From positions 62,001 through 126,000 of the forward strand of contig CAMXCT020000434.1 of the NCBI GenBank assembly GCA_947184155.2: a stretch of 64,000 bases of DNA. Reading direction: 5' to 3'. This stretch comes from Cladocopium goreaui (Eukaryota > Sar > Dinophyceae > Suessiales > Symbiodiniaceae). Position numbers and translations under genes: made by a program. Positions within the stretch are counted from its first letter, which is position 1, and each line of letters starts with the position of its first letter. Below are positions 10,295-20,543 of this stretch, one piece after another. The notes below the pieces were generated by a model that saw nothing but the letters and a program-made list of their open reading frames with translations, had not been told where the DNA came from and did no database searches.

Positions 10295-11997
10295 TTACGA
10301 AAGCCAGCTAGCTGGCTAGTTGCTGTTTGCGAACGAAGTGAGAATAGGGGGTGTGGGGGGGGGGTGGTTGCCGAAAGGGAACGAAATGCTCGCCGTGGAA
10401 CGAAATCTCGCCGTGCCCCTGTGTTGAGCGCGAGAAAACGGAGCATTTTGCTGGATTATGTACCACTAGGCAATTGGCTGACGGTGGGGTATCGATTCCC
10501 CCTAGGTCCGCCTTTTTGGTGGCCGGAGAGACCATGAGGATGTATTGGAAAATACAATGAAACTGCAGGAGAACATGATAACGATCAGAGGAAATCGTAC
10601 AAAATCCCCTGGAAAACGGACGAAAACGGAGCGAATGCTAGGAACAAACCATGGAAAATCCCTTGGAAAATGGAGGAAACCGGAGCGAATGCTAGGCGCA
10701 AACCATGACGATGCAGTAAACATGCTGGAAAAATACAGTGAAAGTGCAGGAAAATGTGATAACAACGAGAGGAAATGGTGCAAAAAGGATCGGAAAATGA
10801 AGGAGACAGGTAAAACTCTTGGATTAATATTAATATTGAAAAGGTATGAAAATGCAGGAAACCAGAGGAAATGGTGCAAAAACCTATGGAGGAAAGAGGT
10901 GAAAATGATAGGAAACATGTAGTAAAAAAATGCTGGACAAAACATATTGAAAACCCACGAAGAGGATGTATTGGAAAATACAATGAAACTTGAGGAAAAC
11001 ATGATAACGATCAGAGGAAAATGCTAGGAACAAACCATGCAAAATCTGTTGGAACATGGAGGAAACCGGAGTGACTGCTAGGAACAAACTATGACGATGC
11101 AGTAAACATGTTGGAAAAAGACAGTGAAAGTGCAGGAAAATGCGATAACAACCAGAGGAAATGGTGCAAAAACGATCGGAAAATGAAGGAGACGGGTAAA
11201 ACTCTTGGAAAAATACATTGAAAATGCAGCAAACCAGAGGAAATGGTGCAAAAAGGAGACGGGTAAAAATCTTGGAAAAATAGATTAAAAATGCATGAAT
11301 AGACTGAAAACCCACGAAGAGGATATAGAAACTGCAGGAAAACATGATAACAATCAGAGGAAATCGTGCAAAATCCACTGGAAAATGCTGGAAAGATACA
11401 GTGAAGGAAAATGTGATAACAACCTGGCAGGAAAATGTGATAACAACAAGAATAAAGGGTGCAAAATCTGTTGGAACATGGAGGAAACCGGAGCAACTGC
11501 TAGGAACAAACTATGACGATGCAGTAAACATGCTGGAAAAATACAGTGAAAGTGCAGGAAAATGCGATAACAACCAGAGGAAATGGTGCAAAAACGATCG
11601 GAAACTGAAGGAGACGGGTAAAACTCTTGGAAAAATATATTGAAAATGCATGAAATGCAGGAAACGAGAGGAAATGGTACAAAAAGCCATAGAGGAAAGC
11701 GGTGAAAATGGTAGGAAGCATGTAATAAAAAAAGCTGGACAAAACACAGTGAAAACCTACAAAAGAGAAGAAAGTAACCACAGGAAACGGTAGAAAAAGC
11801 AGTGGAAACTGGAAGAAAAGTTGTGACAATATTAGGAAAACGGTGTACAAGCTAGGAAATGCTTGTAACAACTAGAGGAAACGATGTAGAAAACAGTACA
11901 ACATGGAGGACACGCGTGAACATGCTAGGAGGCATGTAACATGTTAGAAAAATACAGTGAAAACCAAGGAAAATGTTATATCTAAAAATGCTTTAAA
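10295..11997 (+). repeat. Higher-order repeat copy A
   Basis: Begins TTACGAAAGCCAGCTAGCTG with a 16-bp palindrome, followed by a G-rich tract and then the purine-rich array. Recurs at 13351 with a period of 3,056 bp and only scattered differences and small indels. Confidence 0.8.
10302..10317. repeat. 16-bp perfect palindrome
   Basis: AGCCAGCTAGCTGGCT, at the head of higher-order copy A; repeated at 13358-13373. Confidence 0.95.
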
Positions 11998-12376
11998 AAA
12001 TATAGTGAAAACCAAGACAATGTTAACGAGCGGAAACGATGGAAAGACCAGTGGCGCGCAGGAAAATCTGCGAAAACGACGTTAAAAAAGAGGAAAAGTG
12101 TTGGAAATTGGTGGACAAAAATATAGCAATTTACAGACCTGCTTCCCCCCCCGGGTTTCGAAAGTAGTGGCAGAAGTGTTGAGAACGCTAGGAAAATGTA
12201 TTGCGACGAGTGCAAGTGGAGAACGTTAAAAGCTAGAGGGTTGGAGAAGTGGAGTGATCATGGTACCGAATGAAAGTAAGAGATGTGTTGGAGAGCAGCA
12301 GATCGGATGACTGTACCTCCGTTTGATTGGTGAATGGGACGTCTTTCCAAGGTGTGAAAGAACTGATAGATCACCT

Positions 12377-13345
12377 GGATAAAACATATTGAAACCCCAC
12401 GAAGAGGATGTATTGGAAAATACAATGAAGCTTGAGGAAAACATGATAACGATCAGAGGAAAATGCTAGGAACAAACCATGCAAAATCTGTTGGAACATG
12501 GAGGAAACCGGAGTGACTGCTAGGAACAAACTATGATGATGCAGTAAACATGTTGGAAAAAGAGTGAAAGTGTAGGAAAATGCGATAACAACCAGAGGAA
12601 ATGGTGCAAAAACGATCGGAAAATGAAGGAGACGGGTAAAACTCTTGGAAAAATACATTGAAAATGCAGCAAACTAGAGGACATGGTGCAAAAAGGAGAC
12701 GGGTAATAATCTTGGAAAAATAGATTAAAAATGCATGAATAGACTGAAAACCCACGAAGAGGATATAGAAACTGCAGGAAAACATGATAACAATCAGAGG
12801 AAATCGTGCAAAATCCACTGGAAAATGCTGGAAAGATACAGTGAAGGAAAATGTGATAACAACCTGGCAGGAAAATGTGATAACAACCAGAATAAAGGGT
12901 GCAAAATCTGTTGGAACATGGAGGAAACCGGAGCAACTGCTAGGAACAAACTATGACGATGCAGTAAACATGCTGGAAAAATACAGTGAAAGTGCAGGAA
13001 AATGCGATAACAACCAGAGCAAATGGTGCAAAAACGATCGGAAACTGAAGGAGACGGGTAAAACTCTTGGAAACATATATTGAAAATGCATGAAATGCAG
13101 GGGACGAGAGGAAATGGTACAAAAAGCCATAGAGGAAAGCGGTGAAAATGGTAGGAAGCATGTAATAAAAAAAGCTGGACAAAACACAGTGAAAACCTAA
13201 CCACAGGAAACGGTAGAAAAAGCACAATATGAGGAAAACGGTGTACAAGCTAGGAAATGCTTGTAACAACTAGAGGAAACGATGTAGAAAACAGTACAAC
13301 ATGGAGGACACGCGTGAACATGCTAGGAGGCATGTAACATGTTAG
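12377..13345 (+). repeat. Partial higher-order copy B
   Basis: Matches the second half of copies A and C (from the block TTGGAAAATACAATGAA... onward) but lacks the palindrome and G-rich head. It joins copy C directly at GTTAGAAAAATTACG. Confidence 0.75.
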
Positions 13346-13350
13346 AAAAA

Positions 13351-15040
13351 TTACGAAAGCCAGCTAGCTGGCTAGTTGCTGTTTGCGAACGAAGTGAGAA
13401 TAGGGGGTGTGGGGGGGGGTGGTTGCCGAAAGGGAACAAAATCTCGCCGTGCCCCTGTGTTGAGCGCCAGAAAACGGAGCATTTTTCTGGATTATGTACC
13501 ACTAGGTAATTTGCTTGACGGTGGGGTATCGATTCCCCCTAGGTCCGCCTTTTTGGTGGCCGGAGAGACCATGAGGATGTATTGGAAAATCAAATGAAAC
13601 TGCAGGAAAACATGATAACGATCAGAGGAAATCGTACAAAATCACCTGGAAAACGGACGAAAACGGCGCGAATGCCAGGAACAAACCATGGAAAATCCCT
13701 TGGAAAATGGAGGAAACCGGAGCGAATGCTAGGCGCAAACCATGACGATGCAGTAAACATGCTGGAAAAATACAGTGAAAGTGCAGGAAAATGTGATAAC
13801 AACGAGAGGAAATGGTGCAAAAAGGATCGGAAAATGAAGGAGTCAGGTAAAACCCTTGGATTAATATTAATATTGAAAAGGTATGAAAATGCAGGAAACC
13901 AGAGGAAATGGTGCAAAAACCTATGGAGGAAAGAGTTGAAAATGATAGGAAACATGTAGTAAAAAATGCTGGACAAAAACATATTGAAAACCCACAAAGA
14001 GGATGCATTGGAAAATACAATGAAACTTGAGGAAAACATGATAACGATCAGAGGAAAATGCTAGGAACAAACCATGCAAAATCTGTTGGAACATGGAGGA
14101 AACCGGAGTGACTGCTAGGAACAAACTATGACGATGCAGTAAACATGCTGGAAAAAGACAGTGAAAGTGCAGGAAAATGCGATAACAACCAGAGGAAATG
14201 GTGCAAAAACGATCGGAAAATGAAGGAGACGGGTAAAACTCTTGGAAAAATACATTGAAAATGCAGCAAACCAGAGGAAATGGTGCAAAAAGGAGACGGG
14301 TAAAAATCTTGGAAAAATAGATTAAAAATGCATGAATAGACTGAAAACCCACGAAGAGGATATAGAAACTGCAGGAAAACATGATAACAATCAGAGGAAA
14401 TCGTGCAAAATCCACTGGAAAATGCTGGAAAGATACAGTGAAGGAAAATGTGATAACAACCTGGCAGGAAAATGTGATAACAACCAGAATAAAGGGTGCA
14501 AAATCTGTTGGAACATGGAGGAAACCGGAGCGACTGCTAGGAACAAACTATGACGATGCAGTAAACATGCTGGAAAAATACAGTGAAAGTGCAGGAAAAT
14601 GCGATAACAACCAGAGGAAATGGTGCAAAAACGATCGGAAACTGAAGGAGACGGGTAAAACTCTTGGAAAAATATATTGAAAATGCATGAAATGCAGGAG
14701 ACGAGAGGAAATGGTACAAAAAGCCATAGAGGAAAGCGGTGAAAATGGTAGGAAGCATGTAATAAAACAAGCTGGACAAAACACAGTGAAAATCTACAAA
14801 AGAGAAGAAAGTAACCACAGGAAACGGTAGAAAAAGCAGTGGAAACTGGAAGAAAAGTTGTGACAATATTAGGAAAACGGTGTACAAGCTAGGAAATGCT
14901 TGTAACAACTAAAGGAAACGATGTAGAAAACAGTACAACATGGAGGGCACGCGTGAACATGCTAGGAGGCATGTAACATGTTAGAAAAAGACAGTGAACA
15001 CCAAACTAAAAATGCTTTAAAAATATAGTGAAAACCAAGA
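13351..15040 (+). repeat. Higher-order repeat copy C
   Basis: Near-identical to copy A. Small differences include loss of about 18 bases after AAAGGGAAC (near 13436) relative to A. Confidence 0.8.
13358..13373. repeat. 16-bp perfect palindrome
   Basis: AGCCAGCTAGCTGGCT, at the head of higher-order copy C, identical to 10302-10317. Confidence 0.95.
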
Positions 15041-15060
15041 CAATGTTAACGAGCGGAAAC

Positions 15061-16570
15061 GTTGAGCAGGAAATCCGATTTGGTTTCTGTAGATAATGTT
15101 AGATGATGAGCAATGTAGTTTGGTGATAGGAAATAGTGGCCGACTCGCGTACAAGACATTGCCATGAAACCTTGGAGCAAGATGCAGATGGTATAGGAAA
15201 AAAGATGTATGAGTTGTAAGATTTTAAGAGTTGCATGGGAAAATTGGTTTCATGGTAATCTGTGTGAAGTTAGAAAAGTGTGATTTCGTTCACAGGGTAA
15301 GAAAAATAAATACAAGCTGCAGATTAGAGTATTTATAATGCTTAAAGCTGTTTGACGTTTTTTGGTGCCTCCCTGATTCTGGTAGTTTTGTGATAAGAAC
15401 TACAAAAACGATCTACTGGTAAACGGAAGGAATAGTCTTTCCGGTTTAGAACTGAGTCGACTGTCAAGTGATGCATAGGCTCCAGGCTTCTGGTTATTGT
15501 CACAAAGCATTGGAATGAAGATTGCGCCCAGGAGCCACCTAGGTTAGGAGACAAATGCTGTAGTATCATTGTAAGAGGCCGTACTGCGAAGGCTGAAACA
15601 GAACTAAAAGTGAATCTTGTACTAAAACATCGAGAAAGAATTTGAATCTTCTAATGGCAATGACGGGAATGATATGCATCTGTACGTCCGTGATAGTATG
15701 TGTGCCTTTAAAAAGGGATGTTTGGCGAGTGTGATAGCTGAGAAGATTTTCCGGGATGCCAAACAATTATCTCTATCGATGTCAGGGATGATGCTATTCC
15801 GCGACATTTCCTGTAAAATACCTATTTTCCAGACCCTTGGGGGGTGGGGGGGGGGTACCCAGGTCTGTAAATGGCCTAAATATATATACTTTTGATTTGG
15901 ACTGCATGTTCGCCACTGTTCTATATTTCCCGTGGGTTTGCATTGTTTTCCTCGATTTTCATTCGTTCTTATACCCTTTCTTACGTATGTTATAATATTG
16001 TCTTGGGTTTGCACTGCCCATTTTGCGAGTAGAGCTATGTTTTGATTTCTCACCGTACGGCCAAAATGTTGCGGAACTTCGCGGAGAAGCATGGACCACG
16101 ATTCTGGGGAGAAAACAATTTAGACTGTGAGAGGTCACATGACCACTGTTCACACAAAAAAGCGGGTATTATTTATCTACAATAGGTGGGAGCAAACTTG
16201 CGCTGTTTTAAGATAAATGAGCAACCAAAGGCGGATTTACGGAACTTGAGATAGAACTTTTCACAATGCCGCAGTACATTGTAGGAAACATATTTGGATA
16301 TAGAAGTTACAAAATCGTGGAGTTTACCCTAAAAAGGTCCATTTAATGATTGGAAAATTATGACCCGATAGCAATTGTTGATGTTGGGGCGCTTCATGTT
16401 TGAGCCATGCCATATGGATGAGGTGGAGTTTCACGCGCCCTGCGCGAGTCAAAAAGCAAGCGCTGGCTTTCGTTCCACCCCTTCTCAGGTATGATAGAAA
16501 TATACTGTACTATATATATATAATACATATATATATATATTTATGTATGAATGACTAGAATGTATGATGT
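15061..16570. other. No gene seen
   Basis: Contains a G-run interrupted by single T (about 15837-15857), which could form a G-quadruplex, and a TA microsatellite at 16512-16545. No convincing coding frame. Confidence 0.5.
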
Positions 16571-16575
16571 AAATA

Positions 16576-16778
16576 GTGGATGTATATGCCACAGATATGA
16601 GCTCGGGTGAACTGCCAAGCTGCCAAGCTGCCCTTTTACAGTCGAGTCATACCCGCTGCATGCTGCAGGATCTGAAGGATTCTACGGATCGGACGGCCTT
16701 GGCTCTGGCCGAGGACCAAAGGAAGCGAGGCAAAGAGGGTGCTGTGGGCGTCTCAGACTGTCAGAGTGCTATGGAAAG
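16576..16778 (+). CDS. Putative exon of an unrecognised gene
   Basis: Reads MSSGELPSCQAALLQSSH.. to ..SDCQSAMER and ends at AAAG|GT, a good donor. The composition (LKDSTDRTALALAEDQRKRG) is protein-like. The matching acceptor CTCTCAG is at 16979, but joining the two gives a frame that soon stops, while the frame that reads well downstream is offset by one base. A small indel or a different junction is therefore likely. The ATG at 16606 is the better start. Confidence 0.45.
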
Positions 16779-16979
16779 GTGGGCGATGAGCCTCAACTTG
16801 ATACTGTAAATTATGTGCTGATACACCATAACCCGAAGCACATCTTGGAGTGCATGCAGTATTTGAACATTCTTGGTATTACTGTGCCAAAAAAAAGATT
16901 ACACGCACGAAATTCTGAATTTGGCAGATTCTTGTTGCATATCTAAACTGACCTAAACGATCCTAAACGCCGCTCTCAG

Positions 16980-17476
16980 GTTGAATGCTGCCACCTGTTG
17001 CGATTGGAATATGGAGAGAGCGCAACTGACCTTGGGACCTTGGACAGTTCCTTTGCCTTTGAAGGCATTCTCATCATCGATGTGGAAAACCAAGCCATGG
17101 AGAAGCGTCGATACAAATATCCCTTGCCAGCCGAGTGCTCCTGGGCACATCTAGGTGCAACTTGTGGCAAGGCCATGCAGGAAGTCTGGCAGCATGGTGA
17201 GATGGGAAGGATTGCAGTTCTGTTGGTCTCTCAGCACATCTATGGTGCCGATACTGATGCAATCCATGCATTTTTTCGATGCTGCAGAAATGCATGGAGC
17301 CTGGGGTTTTCGAAGTGCCGCTTCATGGAACCCCAAGCCTCACTGCTGGTGCTTGATGCGGTAAAGGAGCTATTGGCCGACAGTAACATGCCGAAGTGGG
17401 AGAGGTGCGGGATGCGTTGTATGCAAAATTGAACCAAATGCCGGGCAAAAACATCTATTTTACTGGGAAGAATCAG
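16980..17476 (+). CDS. Putative exon of the same gene, with a frameshift
   Basis: From about 16998 the frame reads RLEYGESATDLGTLDS, then FEGILIIDVENQAMEKRRY, and on to LLVLDAVKELLADS. At about 17400 the reading continues in another frame as VRDALYAKLNQMPGKNIYF, which needs removal of two bases in GAGAG. The exon ends near 17476 at CAG. No known family was recognised; the mixed hydrophobic and charged composition argues for a genuine globular protein. The two-base slip may be a sequencing error or a sign of pseudogenisation. Confidence 0.5.
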
Positions 17477-17565
17477 ATTGTACAATGCAATTAAGGCTTC
17501 TTTGGAAATCATGCTGGCTGGAGTAGGAAACAGTTTTTCCACGTTTTCCTTGCATCTCCCTACAG

Positions 17566-18159
17566 ATTGTCCATCCTGGGAGGCTGTACGTTTTCCAACC
17601 CATGAGTTGCGTGAAAGAGGAGAAAGGCGATCGTGTTTTTCTGGAGGAGCAAATGAAATGCGACAGCCAGAGCTTCATCCAAAAAGTCAATGGCCTTTGC
17701 AATCTCATCGCCAGCAAGCCTCATTTGCCCTTGTGGCGTTGCGACCGGCTTCATTCATCTTGGTACATGGACTACGATCCTGGCTTGGGTGCTTGTTTCC
17801 AAGCAGCTTTGGATGTGAAGAGTTGCGTTCGTTTGCTACAATCTCCAGCTGAAAAGCCCATCTACCGCTCCTTCTGGCCCCGTTTGTTGGCTGTGGACCG
17901 CCGTTGGCTCAACCGCCTGCGGATGCTTTCGGATGCCTCCTTGACGGACCCCTGGCAGGCTGTGGACCCCTGCGCACGGCCGTGCTTGGTGCGCTGCGCG
18001 CAGCTGTGGCTCTGGGCGCTGTGTCCGCAGGGGGATCCGAGCTTCTGGGTGCACAGCCGGTTGTTGCAGAGGCAGCAGCTGGAGGAGCTGTGCTCCGAAG
18101 TGGACAGTGGATTGGTGGGCTTGCTGATGATGTCCAAGTTAATGCCTGGACTGCAGCAG
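17566..18159 (+). CDS. Main exon of the unrecognised gene
   Basis: Continues from the previous exon (frame IVHPGRLYVFQPM, then CVKEEKGDRVFLEEQMKCDS) and runs to LMPGLQQ. It contains a W-, L- and R-rich helical middle (WPRLLAVDRRWLNRLRML). The 89-bp intron before it is bounded by the direct repeat CAGATTGT (17474 and 17563), so its exact ends are ambiguous. The exon ends at CAGCAG, followed by a GA donor. No function can be assigned. Confidence 0.6.
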
Positions 18160-18680
18160 GACTGGGATCCTTTCGGGGTTGCCAAATCTTGTTTGACCTT
18201 ACAGTATTTGCGTGTATTTGCTTTTCCAACCTTAAGGGATCATTTCTTCATTTGCCCAAATCTCTCCGTGACTTCAATCTCAAAGATGCAGACAATTTGA
18301 GCGGGAACCTAGAACCAGCTTAGAGGGCAAGCAGATCCTAGCAGGCAATTCGCCAACAATGCTCGGGGTAGCCTTGGTCAAGACCAGACTTGAACCACGG
18401 AAAAGGGAATCAACGTGCAAAGACATGAGCTTTTGAACCATCAATTCACTAGATTCCTAGCTAAAGAGCAAGGATCATGGGATCTTAGCAGCTGGCCAAC
18501 ACGCAAGGATTCAGTTGTCAACATCAGCTTTAGATGGCCTCATACCGCCCGAACATCTACTGAACAAGCAATCAATTGACCAGCTCTTGGGACTTGACCC
18601 AAGCAAAGATGGTAACCTATGATTAAAGTAAAGCATGGATGGAATGTTAATGTGGAGGGGATTTGAAGTCCGCCTGGCAG
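18160..18680 (+). other. GA-AG intron, 521 bp
   Basis: The junction CTGCAGCAG|GACTGG joins CCTGGCAG|GACCTG in perfect phase, giving LQQ followed by DLNNSLPPLARSW. Dinoflagellate nuclear introns are known to use GC and GA donors, and an AG|G acceptor is typical. Reading through instead gives DWDPFG and a frame that stops at 18300. Confidence 0.65.
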
Positions 18681-18845
18681 GACCTGAACAACAGCCTTCC
18701 GCCGTTGGCCCGCTCATGGCTGCCCGCCACCGCCCGCGTCTTGTCTGCGGCGGATGCTGCAGCGGCTGCACAGGGCGAGGTGAAGCCAGTGAAGTTGGTG
18801 GAAGGTAAAGGCAAAAGCAAGGGCAAAGGAAAGAGGAAACTTTGA
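18681..18845 (+). CDS. Last exon of the unrecognised gene
   Basis: Encodes DLNNSLPPLARSWLPATARV, an alanine-rich helix, and a lysine/glycine tail (GKGKSKGKGKRKL) that ends in TGA. The basic tail could bind nucleic acid or act as a nuclear signal. The frame joins the upstream exon exactly through the GA-AG intron. Confidence 0.65.
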   Translation, partial: DLNNSLPPLARSWLPATARVLSAADAAAAAQGEVKPVKLVEGKGKSKGKGKRKL

Positions 18846-18865
18846 TACTTGGGGGGGCCTTCTTT

Positions 18866-18881
18866 TTGTACAATTGTACAA
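18866..18881. repeat. 16-bp perfect palindrome after the stop codon
   Basis: TTGTACAATTGTACAA, 20 bases downstream of the TGA at 18843-18845. It might act in 3' end formation, but nothing shows this. Confidence 0.8.
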
Positions 18882-20218
18882 TCATACCGTATCTGTGGGC
18901 ATGACCATTCCAAATAGCAACCCCAAATTCTGGGGTTTGTAAAATCCACCTAAGAGTATCCTGAGCTGGCGGTTTAGCCTGGTACAGCTGCAATCACAGT
19001 AAGGTAACAAAATGGTTTGTTGCGTTTTTGTACTCAAACCTCCCAGTTGTTCTGTTCAATGGTTTAGCCTTGGCTAGAGCCGAGGAAAGTTTCCAAAACC
19101 CAGGGGCCCAGCAGGGTCAGATCTTGAAAACAAGAATCATGGGATGGTTACGACCGTTGGATTCTTCAGAATGCTTTGTTGCAAATGGCAGATGTTTTCA
19201 GCCTTGACCCTTTGGGCCCCAGAAGCAAACGACTAGAGGATTAGGTCTCTACTCTGCCAGATGCACGTTGCCATTTGCCAGATGTGCCTTAATATTGTCC
19301 TGTTTCGCTTGCACAGATGTCGAAAGCGTGGACAAGCTGTCAAGAAAAGAACGGGAAATGAACATCGCTAGTTTTAGACTGGGACAATCATCTACCATAA
19401 AGGCATAAAGGGGCCATTTTCTTTGCAGTCGTTTCCCATTGGATTTCATTGAAAGGGTAGTAGCATTTTTCTTTAGAAACACACGTTATAAACACCTGTC
19501 AATGTCAACTGCGGGCAGATGCGTCGCATTGCAAGCTCTTGCCTTCGAATAGTGACAGTCCTGCGATGCATTTCTTTTCTTTGAGCAGAAAAGATTGGAC
19601 TTTCAATAAATTGTGCCTGAGCATTCAGGAGGCTCCCTCAGTGGAATGTTCAGCACCTTTGCCTCATGTTCTGATTCGGGCCTTGAGCTCAGACTTGGAA
19701 GGAGGTGGTTTCAGAAAGGGGCATGGGGTGCATGGGTGCCAGCATAGATTTAGAGCCTAAGCAGAAAACAAGTACACCCAAAGAAACCGCAGTGCTTTTC
19801 CAGTGGTTTTGTTGCAATTGGAGCGTTCCAGGGTTTCACTCCAGGAATCCGAAAATGGTGGCATTTAGGCTTCAAGGGATTCTTTCACACCGACGCCTTG
19901 CTTCCTTGCCGTGATAGTTGATTCTGGGTCAAACCCTGGTGCCTGGTACCCTGGTGATAGCTTGCAGATGAATGATATGAATGCTCACCCCGCCAAATAT
20001 GATAATTTTTAGGGGCCCATTTTTGAAATGGCGGCCTTGCCTGCTGTCCGCCATGGCAGCAGTCTTCATTTTCCAAAGCGTGCAACGGCAGTTGGCAGCT
20101 CTCCACTGCCGTGTCCCAGCTGGACCCAACTAGGCCAGGTCTTTGGTGGGTCCATGAATTAATGTGGTGAGGCGATTGCCATCTTTGGACCATTCTATAC
20201 TATTATATACTATTATGT
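18882..20218. other. No gene seen
   Basis: Short frames only. None has a recognisable motif. Confidence 0.5.
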
Positions 20219-20335
20219 CATATTACATTATGCGATATGAGATGAGATGAGATGATATGATATGAGATGAGATGAGATGATAAGGTATGATATGATATGA
20301 TATGATATGATATGATTATATATATATATTATTGA
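20219..20335. repeat. ATGAT/ATGAG pentanucleotide repeat and TA tract
   Basis: Tandem GATAT/GAGAT pentamers followed by a short TA run. The copia element is inserted 6 bp further on. Confidence 0.9.
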
Positions 20336-20336
20336 A

Positions 20337-20341
20337 TTATA
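20337..20341. repeat. Target-site duplication, 5' copy
   Basis: TTATA, matching TTATA at 34490-34494 directly after the 3' LTR. Confidence 0.85.
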
Positions 20342-20460
20342 TGTTGTTGCACAGTCTTTACATATGTCCTAGCATTTCACCTCTCCTTACTGTGTGGCAA
20401 TGGCTCAAGAAATAGCGTTAGCGGATTGTGGTGTGTTGTGGTTGGTTATCTGTTTCTACA
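20342..20460 (+). repeat. 5' LTR
   Basis: 119 bp, TG..CA ends. It contains GGCAATGGCTCAAG (20396-20409), which resembles the 3' part of the dinoflagellate spliced leader, and an ATG (20400) in frame with gag. Confidence 0.95.
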
Positions 20461-20475
20461 GGTTATCAGCCGTAT
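20461..20475 (+). promoter_or_regulatory. Candidate primer-binding site
   Basis: GGTTATCAGCCG follows the 5' LTR directly. It loosely resembles the TGGTATCAGAGC primer site of many copia elements, which pairs with initiator tRNA-Met. The match is imperfect. Confidence 0.35.
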
Positions 20476-20543
20476 CGCCAAAGGTGATTTGGCTGGTTTC
20501 CTTTCGTCTCACACTTTTCGCTCGTTCCTCTCTGTGTTTAGCC

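Larger units (their letters stand above)
10295..15060 (+). repeat. Purine-rich satellite region with higher-order structure
   Basis: About 4.8 kb of A/G-rich DNA built from degenerate blocks such as GGAAAATGCGATAACAAC, AGAGGAAATGGTGCAAAAA, GATCGGAAAATGAAGGAG and ACGGGTAAAACTCTTGG, each recurring five or more times. Above that level lie two long copies (10295-11997 and 13351-15040) and a partial copy (12377-13345). All long frames on the minus strand are F/S/L/H-rich translations of the repeat and are not genes. No coding segment is supported inside. A centromeric, heterochromatic or simply junk role cannot be told from sequence alone. Confidence 0.85.

Noticed and set aside
10440-10530. tRNA-like or tRNA-SINE-like stretch with GGTATCGATTCCCC
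   Set aside because: Only a T-arm-like hairpin fits; box A is poor and no cloverleaf can be drawn.
10502-14908. Many overlapping minus-strand frames of 70-165 residues rich in F, S, L and H
   Set aside because: They are translations of the purine-rich satellite read backwards; the same peptides recur in several frames and no domain is present.
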